Assembly (NCBI RefSeq): GCF_014204515.1
Contig: NZ_JACHLI010000013.1
Location: 1-64,000, forward strand
Length of the DNA: 64,000 nt
Direction: 5' to 3'
Source: Pseudomonas nitroreducens
GTDB lineage: Bacteria; Pseudomonadota; Gammaproteobacteria; Pseudomonadales; Pseudomonadaceae
The position numbers and the translations under genes are program-made. The notes below the pieces were generated by a model. It was not told where the DNA came from and ran no database searches. It saw nothing but the letters and a program-made list of their open reading frames with translations. Positions 7,593-16,149 of the stretch are shown in pieces. Within the stretch, counting starts at the first letter, position 1, and each line of letters starts with the position of its first letter.

Positions 7593-8723
7593 TCAGCTCC
7601 CCGCCCCCTGACGGTTGAAAACCTTGGTCACTTCACCCCCCAGGCGGAAGCTGTTGAACGGCTCCATCTTCTTCTTCCAGTCCTGGGTCTTGGGCGCGCA
7701 GCTGTAGAGGGCGCAGTAGGGTTCCAGCCAGGCGAACTTGCTGTTCTCCTTCAGGTCGGCCATGTCCTGGTCGTTGCCGGTCTTCGCGTCGAACGCGTTC
7801 TGGTCGTCCACGCCTTGCATCACGCGGTTGGCCAGGCGCTGCAGGGCGCCGTTGTTTTCCTGGCGCAGGTCGACGCCATTCACCTGGGCGAAGGCGGCGA
7901 TCATGGTCAGCGGCGGCAGCGAGTAGTTGTGGTAGGACAGCGCACGCTGGCGGCGCTTGAGTTCGTTGGGCAGGTAGCCGTCGTTGTCCACCTGGTTGGC
8001 GGCGACCTTGAATTCCTGCACCGACCAGTCGAACAGGTCGCGGCGGTTGGTCACCACGGCGGTGGACATCACCGACCAGGCGGCCCAGTAGGAGTGGTTG
8101 TTGATCTTCTTCAGCGGCAGGTCGCTCCAGTCGCGCACCACCTGGCTGCCCAGGGTGCTGAACCAGTTCTCGATCTCCTTCGACTGCTCGCCGTAGGAGG
8201 CCAGCGGGCGGCTGCTGGAGAACTTCAGGCGCATGTAGGACGACGACAGGCTGCCCAGCGCCCATTTGCGCATGGACTTGCCGGTGTGGTTGTAGTCGCT
8301 GCTTTCCAGCGCGCCGGCTTTGGCCCACGAATCCAGCCAGCCCATGGCGCAGTCCAGGTCGCCCTTGTTGCCGCTGCGCATGTACTGGGTGATGAGCTTG
8401 GTGGCGCCGCGCTCCATGTCGGTGATGTCCTTGATCTGCGTGCGGAACTCCTTGTCCGCATCGGCGTTGAAGGTGGCGCGTGCCGAGTCCGAGCCCTTGT
8501 ACTTGCTGGTGAACTGCAGGCTGCCGGTATAGGGCGTGGGCGGAGTAGGGCAGCTGTCGGCATCCTTCCTGCTGCCCTTGTCGCCAACGGCGGAGAAGTA
8601 GCCCGGTGGTGGCATCAGGTCGGCGGCATAGGTGGTGCTCTCGCCGAACAGGGCGCCGAGCACGGCGATGGTCAGGCCGATGCGGGCGACCACGGGTGTC
8701 TTGATCTTGCGTAGGCTGGGCAT
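7593..8723 (-). CDS. algL: Poly(beta-D-mannuronate) lyase AlgL
   Basis: Periplasmic alginate lyase (376 residues) that cleaves mannuronate-rich alginate by beta-elimination and clears misdirected polymer from the periplasm. It has an N-terminal signal peptide and the alpha/alpha-toroid lyase fold. Conserved active-site stretches are NNHSYWAAW and SYHNYSLPP, with the C-terminal EPFNSFRLGGEVTKVF. I prefer the ATG at 8723 because GAGGG lies about ten bases upstream; an ATG three codons earlier (8732) touches that motif directly. Confidence 0.95.
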   Translation of the reverse strand: MPSLRKIKTPVVARIGLTIAVLGALFGESTTYAADLMPPPGYFSAVGDKGSRKDADSCPTPPTPYTGSLQFTSKYKGSDSARATFNADADKEFRTQIKDITDMERGATKLITQYMRSGNKGDLDCAMGWLDSWAKAGALESSDYNHTGKSMRKWALGSLSSSYMRLKFSSSRPLASYGEQSKEIENWFSTLGSQVVRDWSDLPLKKINNHSYWAAWSVMSTAVVTNRRDLFDWSVQEFKVAANQVDNDGYLPNELKRRQRALSYHNYSLPPLTMIAAFAQVNGVDLRQENNGALQRLANRVMQGVDDQNAFDAKTGNDQDMADLKENSKFAWLEPYCALYSCAPKTQDWKKKMEPFNSFRLGGEVTKVFNRQGAGS

Positions 8724-8740
8724 GGTGTTCATCCCTCGCT

Positions 8741-10153
8741 TCAGTTGGCGGCCACGTCGGCCGACTTGGCTTTGGGCGTCTGACAGAGCTTGGCCTCGAC
8801 TTCCAGGCCCGCCGGCATGTCGTCCGGCGCCTCGATCTCCAGGGAGAGGAACTGCTGGTTCGACCAGTCCTCGTCGTTGCGCAGCTCGAAGACGTAGCGT
8901 CCGCCGGTATCCACGGCCTTGGACTGCTCGATCTTCAACTGCTCGCGACGACCGTTCATGTACCAGATGGTGTTCTTGAGTTCGTGCACGCCGGGGTCGG
9001 AGTAGGTGACGTCGGCGGTGTAGCTGCCCGAACGGATCGGCAGGGCGCCACTGTTGAGCAGCACCTCGTTGCTGCCCGCGTGCAGCTTGACCTTGCGGCT
9101 GATGGCCGGCTTGCCGTCGGCGCAGCCGTTGTCCACCAGCGGCATGGCCTGGCGGTAGAAGCTCTTCTGCGCCATGTCGTAGTGGGTGGCGAATTCCCAG
9201 ATGAGGATCTTCGGCGGCTTGTCGTGGAATTCCTTGCTGGTCATGTAGGCCAGCAGGGAGCTGTCGAAGCCGCCGCCGGACACGGCGTTGTTGAGGATGT
9301 CGACCTTGCCGTACTGCTCCAGGAAGCCGGCGAAGTTGTACGCCGGGCCGCTGTTGGAGGTGCCGACCAGCGCCACCTGGGCATCGCCGCCCTCGCCGAA
9401 CAGGTCGCCGCCACCGGTATCGCCCACCGGCTCGGTCTCGAAGCGGTCGACGTACTGCGGCGCGTAGCTGCTGCCACAGAGTTGCGCGGCGGCCTTGTGG
9501 AAGGTGCCCAGCTTGGACAGCAGGCCGACGCGCTTGCTCTCGAATTCCTTCTTCGGAATGTCGTTGTAGGCGGGGATTTCCTTCAGCGTCTGGGCGACGA
9601 TTTTCGCGCTGCGCATCGAGCCGTACGGCGTCCAGTGGTGGTCACCCTTGAAGTAGTAAGGGTGCTCTTCCTTCTCGTCGAACAGCGGCGAGAAGTCCGG
9701 GGTGTAGATGCCGGCCTTGCGGAACTGGGCGATGGTCGCCTGGTAGTTCTTTTTCGCCAGGTCGAAGTTGAAGCTGGCCTTCTCCTGGGGATTGAGCTTC
9801 TCGCGGTTCACCAGGCCACGGGTGGGCTGGTAGACCACGACCAGGTCGATGCCCTTGCGCTTGAGTTCGTCGCGCAGCTGCTTGAGCTCGCGCCAGCCTT
9901 CGGCGCTGGTGCCGAAGTCGGTGCGCAGGTCGTAGGTGCTGCGGAACAGCCAGTCTTCCTGGGCCGGCACCAGGTGGGTGAAGAAGCCCAGGTACTTGGT
10001 GTTGTAGGCCGCGTCGTTGGCGGCGGTGGGGCACAGGCCGGCGGCCGGTTGTGCGGTGTAGCTGGGCGCATCGGCGGCGCCGGCCTGGTGGGCGACCAGC
10101 AGGGCGGCGGTGAGGCCCGACAGGCGCAGGAAATTGACGGTCATACGATTCAT
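8741..10153 (-). CDS. algX: Alginate O-acetyltransferase AlgX
   Basis: Periplasmic protein of 470 residues, the terminal acetyltransferase for mannuronate and part of the trans-envelope alginate complex with AlgK. It has a signal peptide ending near AHQAGAA (residue about 27), an SGNH hydrolase-like domain with the triad D171 and H173 (KGDHHWTP) and S266 (GTSNSG), then a C-terminal carbohydrate-binding module (about 345-465). The ATG at 10153 follows TGAGGA. Paralogous to algJ in the same operon. Confidence 0.97.
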   Translation of the reverse strand: MNRMTVNFLRLSGLTAALLVAHQAGAADAPSYTAQPAAGLCPTAANDAAYNTKYLGFFTHLVPAQEDWLFRSTYDLRTDFGTSAEGWRELKQLRDELKRKGIDLVVVYQPTRGLVNREKLNPQEKASFNFDLAKKNYQATIAQFRKAGIYTPDFSPLFDEKEEHPYYFKGDHHWTPYGSMRSAKIVAQTLKEIPAYNDIPKKEFESKRVGLLSKLGTFHKAAAQLCGSSYAPQYVDRFETEPVGDTGGGDLFGEGGDAQVALVGTSNSGPAYNFAGFLEQYGKVDILNNAVSGGGFDSSLLAYMTSKEFHDKPPKILIWEFATHYDMAQKSFYRQAMPLVDNGCADGKPAISRKVKLHAGSNEVLLNSGALPIRSGSYTADVTYSDPGVHELKNTIWYMNGRREQLKIEQSKAVDTGGRYVFELRNDEDWSNQQFLSLEIEAPDDMPAGLEVEAKLCQTPKAKSADVAAN

Positions 10154-10162
10154 GGTCGGTCC

Positions 10163-11986
10163 TCAGTTCTGCAGTTCGGCCTGGCTTTCGACGGGGTCGA
10201 TCAGCACCGCGCGTTGCTGGCGCACCAGCAGGTCCAGGATCTGGTCCTGCTTCTCGCCGAGCACGCCGTTGAAGGAGATGCCGGAAGATTTGGTCGGGCC
10301 GAGCATGGCCACCTTGTAGAGCTCCAGCGATAGCGGCGAGTCCACCGACAGCGGGCCCGAGCCGTTGCCGGCCAGCTTGCCGCCGACCACGATCAGCGAG
10401 ACCTTGGTGTCGAAGGGGTCGAGGTCGATGTTGCGGTCGGTGTCGGTCAGGTCCTTGATGTGGCCGTAGACGCCGATCAGCTTGTTGCCGGCCGCGAGGT
10501 TCTCGTACAGGCGGATGTTCACGCTGTTGCGGATGCGGATGCCGTGGCGCAGGTTGGCCAGCACCTGGTTGCCGTAGATGAGGTTGTCGCCGGACTCGTA
10601 CAGCGTGATGCCGTCGGAGTGGTTGCGGTACACCTCGTTGTAGGCCACCAGATTGCGCTCGGAATTACGGTCGAGGACGATCCCGGAGAGGTGGTTGTCG
10701 TAGGTCTTGTTGTGGATGATCCAGCTGTCGTTGACCTCGCGGGAGACGATGATGCCGTGCTTCTTCTTCGTCCCGTAGACGGTGTTCTCGGCGATGACCA
10801 GGCGGTGCGAACGGTCATGCGGGTCGATGCCGTAGACGATGTTGTTCTTGTAGGTATTGCCGCGCACCACCAGGTCGTCGGCCTCGTAGCAGTAGAAGCC
10901 GTACCAGGCGTCCTCGAAGGTCGAACCGATCACCCAGCCCTTGGGGCGCGGGCGCTTCATGGTCTTGTCCGTGCCCGGGCTGTACTGCGAGATGGAGATG
11001 CCGTAGGCCTTGGAGGCGTTGTAGCCGAAGCTGGTGAAGTGGCTGTTCACCAGGTACGCCTCGGCGCCGCCCCAGGAGATCAGGAACGGGCGGAACTCGT
11101 TGGGCGTCTTGAACCAGGCCGGCTCCTGCTTCGCCTCGTTCCAGGCGGTGACTCTGGTATCGCGGACGAACAGCTTGCCATCGTTGACCAGGAACGCACC
11201 GCGGTCCTGGGACAGGCGCAGTTCCTTGACCTTGCCGTCGATCTCCAGGGTTGCGCCCTGGCTCACCACGATGGGCAGGCGGGCGATGTAGACGCCCGGC
11301 TCGGTCTGTTCGAGGGCGGTTTTCGGCAGTTTGCCGACCAGCTCCGCGAGGTTGACGTAGCCACCGTCGATGAAGATCGCCTGGGGCATCTGGCGCTGGC
11401 GCTTCACCCACTCGGCGAGACGGTTCTTGCCGCCGGTGAATTCCTTCAGCGGCTGCTGCTGGACCATGCGCTCGACGCGGGCCTGGCCGCGCTTGTTGCG
11501 CTCGATCTTCTTCTCCACCGCCTCGGCGGTGTAGCCGGAGAGGTCGGGCAGCTTGGGCGGCTCCAGGTGCAGCGGCTCGCTGGGCGCGGCAGTCACGGTG
11601 TAGTTGCCGGACTCCTTCAGCGTCTGGGTGTGGCCGGGTTCGTTGGCCGGATGTTCTTCCGCGGTTTTCTCCTCCTCGGAGGCTTTCGTCGCGTTGGCCT
11701 GCTTGGCGTGCGCGGCGCTGGCTTGGGCCTTGGCCGCGGGTTGCGCTGCCCAGGCCGGCGTCGTCGCGAGCAGCACGCTGCCCAGCAGCAGGCTCGCCCA
11801 GGGCGCGGTGGCTAGCTTGCGCTGGCCTTGTGGCCCCCTCACCCCAGCCCTCTCCCGGAGGGAGAGGGAGCTGATCGGAGTGGCCGGCTGGCACGGCGCG
11901 CGTCCCGGCACCGAAGCGCCCCCTCTCCCCCTGGGAGAGGGTTGGGGTGAGGGCGACGGAGCGGAATAGGGGGCTCGGATAGTCAT
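10163..11986 (-). CDS. algG: Mannuronan C5-epimerase AlgG with REP-derived N-terminal extension
   Basis: Periplasmic epimerase converting D-mannuronate to L-guluronate in the polymer; a right-handed parallel beta-helix. The catalytic DPHDR motif is present (GIDPHDRSHRLVIAENTVYG). The frame is 607 residues, about 60 longer than the P. aeruginosa protein. The surplus, residues about 10-58, is translated REP DNA (PSPSPQPSPRGRGG and LSLRERAGVRG), placed before an ordinary signal peptide (WASLLLGSVLLATTPAWA). The distal ATG follows TGAGGA. A GTG at 11842, in frame and behind GGGAGAGGG, would give 559 residues with a normal signal peptide and may be the working start. Confidence 0.93.
   Translation of the reverse strand: MTIRAPYSAPSPSPQPSPRGRGGASVPGRAPCQPATPISSLSLRERAGVRGPQGQRKLATAPWASLLLGSVLLATTPAWAAQPAAKAQASAAHAKQANATKASEEEKTAEEHPANEPGHTQTLKESGNYTVTAAPSEPLHLEPPKLPDLSGYTAEAVEKKIERNKRGQARVERMVQQQPLKEFTGGKNRLAEWVKRQRQMPQAIFIDGGYVNLAELVGKLPKTALEQTEPGVYIARLPIVVSQGATLEIDGKVKELRLSQDRGAFLVNDGKLFVRDTRVTAWNEAKQEPAWFKTPNEFRPFLISWGGAEAYLVNSHFTSFGYNASKAYGISISQYSPGTDKTMKRPRPKGWVIGSTFEDAWYGFYCYEADDLVVRGNTYKNNIVYGIDPHDRSHRLVIAENTVYGTKKKHGIIVSREVNDSWIIHNKTYDNHLSGIVLDRNSERNLVAYNEVYRNHSDGITLYESGDNLIYGNQVLANLRHGIRIRNSVNIRLYENLAAGNKLIGVYGHIKDLTDTDRNIDLDPFDTKVSLIVVGGKLAGNGSGPLSVDSPLSLELYKVAMLGPTKSSGISFNGVLGEKQDQILDLLVRQQRAVLIDPVESQAELQN
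11836..11953. repeat. REPIN inside the 5' end of algG
   Basis: Two inverted REP sequences, CCCTCACCCCAGCCCTCTCCC at the left and GGGAGAGGGTTGGGGTGAGGG at the right, enclose a spacer of roughly 75 bp. The whole is in frame with algG and has no stop codon. The same pair occurs in the algL-algI gap (7361-7479). Confidence 0.9.
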
Positions 11987-11997
11987 CGCTACGGTCC

Positions 11998-13536
11998 TCA
12001 GAAGCGCCAGATCACATCGACGAAGGCGTGGTGCATGGTCGAGTCGACGTGGCTGCCGTAGGCGTCGCCGGGTTTGAACACGCCGCCACGGAAGCGGATC
12101 AGCGCCGACGGTTCGTCGATCGCCTGACTCATCGAGGCCGGCAGCAGGCCCTGCTTGAAGTACTTGGTGACGACCAGGTCGACTTCCTGGCCGACGTCTT
12201 TCGAGTCGTTGACCATCGGCGCGGTGATGCCGCTGTTGCCGATGTCCGAGTCGCCGTCCACGCGCCAGAACTTGTGGTACACCAGGCTCGCGTCGTAGTC
12301 CTCGCGCAGCTGCCAGGAACCGAACAGGGTGGCATCCTGAAGGTTCGACAGTTCACCGCGGAAGGCCTCGCCGAAGCGGTGCACGCGCGAGCGGGTGCCG
12401 GTGAAGTTGGAGCGGTTGCTCTCCAGGCCGGTCTGCTGGAACTGGTCTTCGCCGTTGTGGCCGCCGCCGCTGCCGCGGGCGTAGCCGATACCGGTCTTCC
12501 ACTGCTCATCGATGTTCCAGCGCAGGCCGAGGTCGACGCCGTAGGCGTTGACGTCACCGCTCTGCTTGCCGGTGGCGATGCGCTCGTTGTCGATGGTGGT
12601 GCTGGTCAGGCGGTCGCGGTTACCGGTCAGCCAGGTGGCGCTGGCCCAGTAGTTGAGCGGCATCTGCGAGCGGTAGTTGTAGGCGTCGCCGGTGGCCTCG
12701 ATGCCGACCCAGGTGAGGTCGCCGGTGTAGGTCTTGTCGAGCGAGTCGATCTCTTCGCCCGGGTCCTTCAGGTGGCCGCTGTCGTCGGCGTGGTGCAGGC
12801 GCAGGCCGACCCAGTGGTTGGGTGCCCATTGCGTGGAGATGTCGCCGAAGACGTGGGTGCGGTCCTTGTCCTCCGGGGCCAGCTCGGTGAGGTCGGTGCG
12901 GTATTCGGAGAAGCGCTGGGCAACGCCGGCGTGGGCGCGCAGCAGGGTGGTGTCGAAGGTCCAGTTCAGCGCTTCGATGTTGGTGTCCTGCCATTGGCCG
13001 CTGTCGTCGCGCAGCCGCTGGCGACCGAAGCGCAGGTGCTCGCCCGGGTACTGGGTGAGGCCGGCGTAGTCGACCCAGAATTCGCGCAGGGCCAGGTAGC
13101 TGTCGTCGCGCTCGCGGCCGTCGTCGCTGTTGTCGTCACCGTTGGCGCTGGCGTTGTCTTCCTGCAGGGTGTCGGTCTGGATGGTGTCGGTGGCGGTCAC
13201 CGCCTGGCCCATGGTGTAGGCGCTCCAGTCGCCCCACTGGCCGAAGGCCCAGGGGCGGACGTCCAGACCGAGGCCGTTGAGGTCGCCACCGTGGGCGGTG
13301 CCCAGGTCGCGGTCGTCCTCGGATTCGGCGGTTACCTTGATGTCGATGCCGAAGTTCTTCGGTGGCTCCTCCGCCGCATGGGCGAGGCTGCCGAACAGGG
13401 TGCCGGCCAGGCTCAGGCCGACGCCGAACATGGCCGGGAACAGGCGAGCGCGGCGCACAGCGGTTGCCAGAGCTCGCGGCTTAATCCCTTCGACAAGAGC
13501 AAACGGCGGGTTGGTCATCGGGTCGATGCGCTTCAT
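11998..13536 (-). CDS. algE: Outer-membrane alginate export porin AlgE
   Basis: An 18-stranded beta-barrel anion-selective channel that passes alginate through the outer membrane. The protein is 512 residues, slightly longer than usual because of a longer N-terminus and a signal peptide near residues 30-55 (cleavage after AHA). It ends in aromatic WRF, as outer-membrane barrels do. Conserved blocks such as EFWVDYAGLTQYPGEHLRFG are intact. The start overlaps the algK stop by four bases (ATGA), which suggests translational coupling with its secretin-like lipoprotein partner. Confidence 0.96.
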   Translation of the reverse strand: MKRIDPMTNPPFALVEGIKPRALATAVRRARLFPAMFGVGLSLAGTLFGSLAHAAEEPPKNFGIDIKVTAESEDDRDLGTAHGGDLNGLGLDVRPWAFGQWGDWSAYTMGQAVTATDTIQTDTLQEDNASANGDDNSDDGRERDDSYLALREFWVDYAGLTQYPGEHLRFGRQRLRDDSGQWQDTNIEALNWTFDTTLLRAHAGVAQRFSEYRTDLTELAPEDKDRTHVFGDISTQWAPNHWVGLRLHHADDSGHLKDPGEEIDSLDKTYTGDLTWVGIEATGDAYNYRSQMPLNYWASATWLTGNRDRLTSTTIDNERIATGKQSGDVNAYGVDLGLRWNIDEQWKTGIGYARGSGGGHNGEDQFQQTGLESNRSNFTGTRSRVHRFGEAFRGELSNLQDATLFGSWQLREDYDASLVYHKFWRVDGDSDIGNSGITAPMVNDSKDVGQEVDLVVTKYFKQGLLPASMSQAIDEPSALIRFRGGVFKPGDAYGSHVDSTMHHAFVDVIWRF

Positions 13537-14930
13537 AGGTTTTCTTGTTCCTGGTTGTTCTGCAGAAGGCTCACCGTGGCCTGCCAGTTGGCGCCACGAG
13601 CCTGTTCTTCACGCTTGAGCAGTTGTTGCGCGGCGCTGCGGTCGGCCGGCTGGATCTGCGGTTCGATCTGCGCCATCAGGTCGCTGGCGGTGGGTACCTG
13701 CTGGCGCTGGGCGAGTTCGCCGAAGACGTAGGCGTTGACCAGGTTCGGGCGCACGCCACGGCCCTGCGAATACAGTTGGGCGAGGGCCATGTCGGCGTTG
13801 GCCTGGCCGGCGCGGGCGGCGATGATCAGGTGGTCCACGGCCTTCTGCGGGTAGACCTGGCCGAGGAAGCCGCGGCGATAGATCTGGCCCAGGTAGTAGT
13901 GCGCCTGGGGCTCGCTGGCGGCGGCCTTGAGCAGGTGCTGCTCGGCCTTCTGCGGTTCCTGCGGGGCCCACTTGCCGTCGTAGTAGAGGCGCCCGAGCAG
14001 CAGCTCGGCGCGGGGCTGGGCGGCGTCCTGGGCCTTCTTCAGGTAGTCGAGCATCTGGTCCAGATCGCCCAGGTCGGGGTTGTCGTACTGCAGCTTGGCC
14101 AGGCTGACCCAGGCGGCCGGGTAGGTCGGCGCGATCTCGTTGAGCAGCGCCTGCGCGGCCTGCGGGTCGGCGGTGCCGATGTTCGGGTCGGCCAGTACGC
14201 CGGCCACCGACTCGACGCGCTCGGACGGCACGCGGCCGGCCTTCCAGCCTGCCTTGAGCGCTTCGATGTGGGCCTTCTGCTTATCCGCGTTGCCCTGCTT
14301 CTGGTACACGGTGGCCAGTTCCATCCAGCACACGTCCATGCGGTTCAGCCAGCGCTGGCAGACCTGCTCGACTTCGCCCAGGTGCTGGTCGTAGGTGCCC
14401 TGGGTGCGATACAGGATGATCTGCGCCAGGTCCGCCTGCGGCAGGCCCTGGGCGCGCCACTGGTCGATGCGCTGTTGCGGGTTCACGTTCGGCCAGGCCT
14501 GCGGGTACTGCAGGTAGAGGACGATCAGCGGCACCAGGGCGCTGTCCTCGCCTTCGTCGAAGGCGCGGGTCAGCAGCTGTTCGGCTTCGCGGTGCTCGGC
14601 GTCGCTGCCGCCGGGCTTGGCTGCCAGCCACTTGCCCAGGCGGGCGCGGGCACGCGGCGAGCTCTCGGCGGCTTCGCGGTAGAGCTTCTCGGCGCGGGCC
14701 TGTTCGTCGGGGTCGCCGGTGGCGGCCTGCATGTCGGCCAGTCCGACCTGTGCGTCGGCGTAACCCAGGGTGGCCAGGGCCTGGAAGTTGGCCTGGGCGG
14801 TGGCGATGTCGCCGCGCTCCAGGGCTTCCTGGGCCAGACGCTGGTCGGGCAGGCCGGCGCAACCGGCGGCTGCGGCGATGGCCAGTGCCAATCCAAGGTG
14901 CGGGGCGTGTCGGAAGACAGGTCGATTCAT
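13533..14930 (-). CDS. algK: Alginate secretion lipoprotein AlgK
   Basis: Outer-membrane lipoprotein of 465 residues that helps AlgE localise and scaffolds the periplasmic complex through AlgX. The signal peptide ends in a lipobox AAGC with the lipid-carrying cysteine at residue 24. The remainder is made of Sel1/TPR-type helical repeats, for example LGRLYYDGKWAPQEPQKAEQHLLKAA and YYLGQIYRRG-containing segments. GAGGA lies upstream of the ATG. Gene order alg44-algK-algE is conserved in Pseudomonas. Confidence 0.96.
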   Translation of the reverse strand: MNRPVFRHAPHLGLALAIAAAAGCAGLPDQRLAQEALERGDIATAQANFQALATLGYADAQVGLADMQAATGDPDEQARAEKLYREAAESSPRARARLGKWLAAKPGGSDAEHREAEQLLTRAFDEGEDSALVPLIVLYLQYPQAWPNVNPQQRIDQWRAQGLPQADLAQIILYRTQGTYDQHLGEVEQVCQRWLNRMDVCWMELATVYQKQGNADKQKAHIEALKAGWKAGRVPSERVESVAGVLADPNIGTADPQAAQALLNEIAPTYPAAWVSLAKLQYDNPDLGDLDQMLDYLKKAQDAAQPRAELLLGRLYYDGKWAPQEPQKAEQHLLKAAASEPQAHYYLGQIYRRGFLGQVYPQKAVDHLIIAARAGQANADMALAQLYSQGRGVRPNLVNAYVFGELAQRQQVPTASDLMAQIEPQIQPADRSAAQQLLKREEQARGANWQATVSLLQNNQEQENL

Positions 14931-14943
14931 GCGGGCGGTCCTC

Positions 14944-16116
14944 TTAGCGGGCGGTGGCCAGGGCCATCGCCTTGTTCAGCAGGGTGCGGCCCGGCAGGCC
15001 GCCGATGCTGACTTCAGTCGGGCGGCCGGCCATCTGGCTGTCCAGTGGCTGGTCGGGGGTGATCTGCACGCGGATTTCCGAGGACAGGTCACCGTCCACC
15101 GGCGCGGTGCGCAGGATGCGGCCGCCGCGCACTTCGCTGTCGCCAGCGACCTGGAAGTTCACGTGGGTGCCGGGGGAGAGTTCGGCGGCGTTGCGGTAGG
15201 GGAAGCGCGCCTCGACGGTGGCGTTGCTGTCGCGCGGGGTCAGGGTGAAGATCACGTCGCCCTTGTTGGCGAACTGGCCGTTGGCGACGCGCTGCTCGAC
15301 CACGCGGCAGTCGCAGGGGCTGGTCAGGGTGCCCTTCATCTGGTGGCCGAAGAGCTTCTCGATGTTGCTCGGGTTGAGCTGCTCTTCGGTCAGGTTGCCC
15401 TTGAGCAGGTCCAGCAGGTTGGCCGAGAAGGAGGCGATCGGCGCGCCCTTGGCGACGTCGGCGCCGGCTTCCACCAGGCTTTCCACGGTGCCTTCGCGGG
15501 GCATGGTGATCTGCTGGCTGGCGACGCTGACCACGCCCGAATCGGCATGGGTGACGAAGTACAGGTTGTAGATCTGGTTGAGGATCACTGCGAAGGCGCC
15601 GACGCCGACCACGAAGATCGCGGTGCTCACGGTGACCGCGCGGAAGCGGCCGAAGAAGCCCATGCCGCCGGAACCGACGCCGTGCTTGCGGGCCTTGGTG
15701 AAGTTCTCGCGCTGCAGGGTGTTGAGCATGTCGCCGACGCTGACCACTTCACCGGCCAGGTAGGAGGTGATCAGGTAGCGCAGGGCGGCGATCTCGCGCG
15801 GCTTCAGGTGCTGGAATTCGCAGCCGACGCGGCCACTGTCGCGGTCGTAGGAGCGCACCTGGAATTCCACTTCGAGGGAGAAGCTGATGCTGTCGATCTG
15901 GAACAGCAGCTTGCCCTTGTGCAGGTCACCGAGCTGTACCGGGGTGTTGTTCGCCGAAGCGAAGGCGAAGCCGCCGGCGGACAGGTCCAGCAGGCGTGCA
16001 TCGACGCCCTCGCGATGGGAACCGATGAAGCGGATGCGCGCGGGCAGCTTGACCCGGGCGTGCTGGCGCTGGGCTTCGGATTCGTGCACGACATTGACGT
16101 TGACGGCGGTATTCAT
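14944..16116 (-). CDS. alg44: Alginate co-polymerase Alg44 (PilZ c-di-GMP receptor)
   Basis: Inner-membrane protein of 390 residues. The cytoplasmic N-terminal PilZ domain has the c-di-GMP-binding residues R17 and R21 (QRQHAR) and D44 and S46 (DLSAGG). One membrane segment follows (about 155-180), then a periplasmic HlyD-like adaptor domain. c-di-GMP binding activates Alg8, so alginate polymerisation responds to this second messenger. A diguanylate cyclase gene occurs in the same window at 55.5-56.4 kb, though a direct link is not shown. Confidence 0.97.
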   Translation of the reverse strand: MNTAVNVNVVHESEAQRQHARVKLPARIRFIGSHREGVDARLLDLSAGGFAFASANNTPVQLGDLHKGKLLFQIDSISFSLEVEFQVRSYDRDSGRVGCEFQHLKPREIAALRYLITSYLAGEVVSVGDMLNTLQRENFTKARKHGVGSGGMGFFGRFRAVTVSTAIFVVGVGAFAVILNQIYNLYFVTHADSGVVSVASQQITMPREGTVESLVEAGADVAKGAPIASFSANLLDLLKGNLTEEQLNPSNIEKLFGHQMKGTLTSPCDCRVVEQRVANGQFANKGDVIFTLTPRDSNATVEARFPYRNAAELSPGTHVNFQVAGDSEVRGGRILRTAPVDGDLSSEIRVQITPDQPLDSQMAGRPTEVSIGGLPGRTLLNKAMALATAR

Positions 16117-16149
16117 GAGGTCGAGTCCTGTTCGTAAAGGGAGTCGGGG

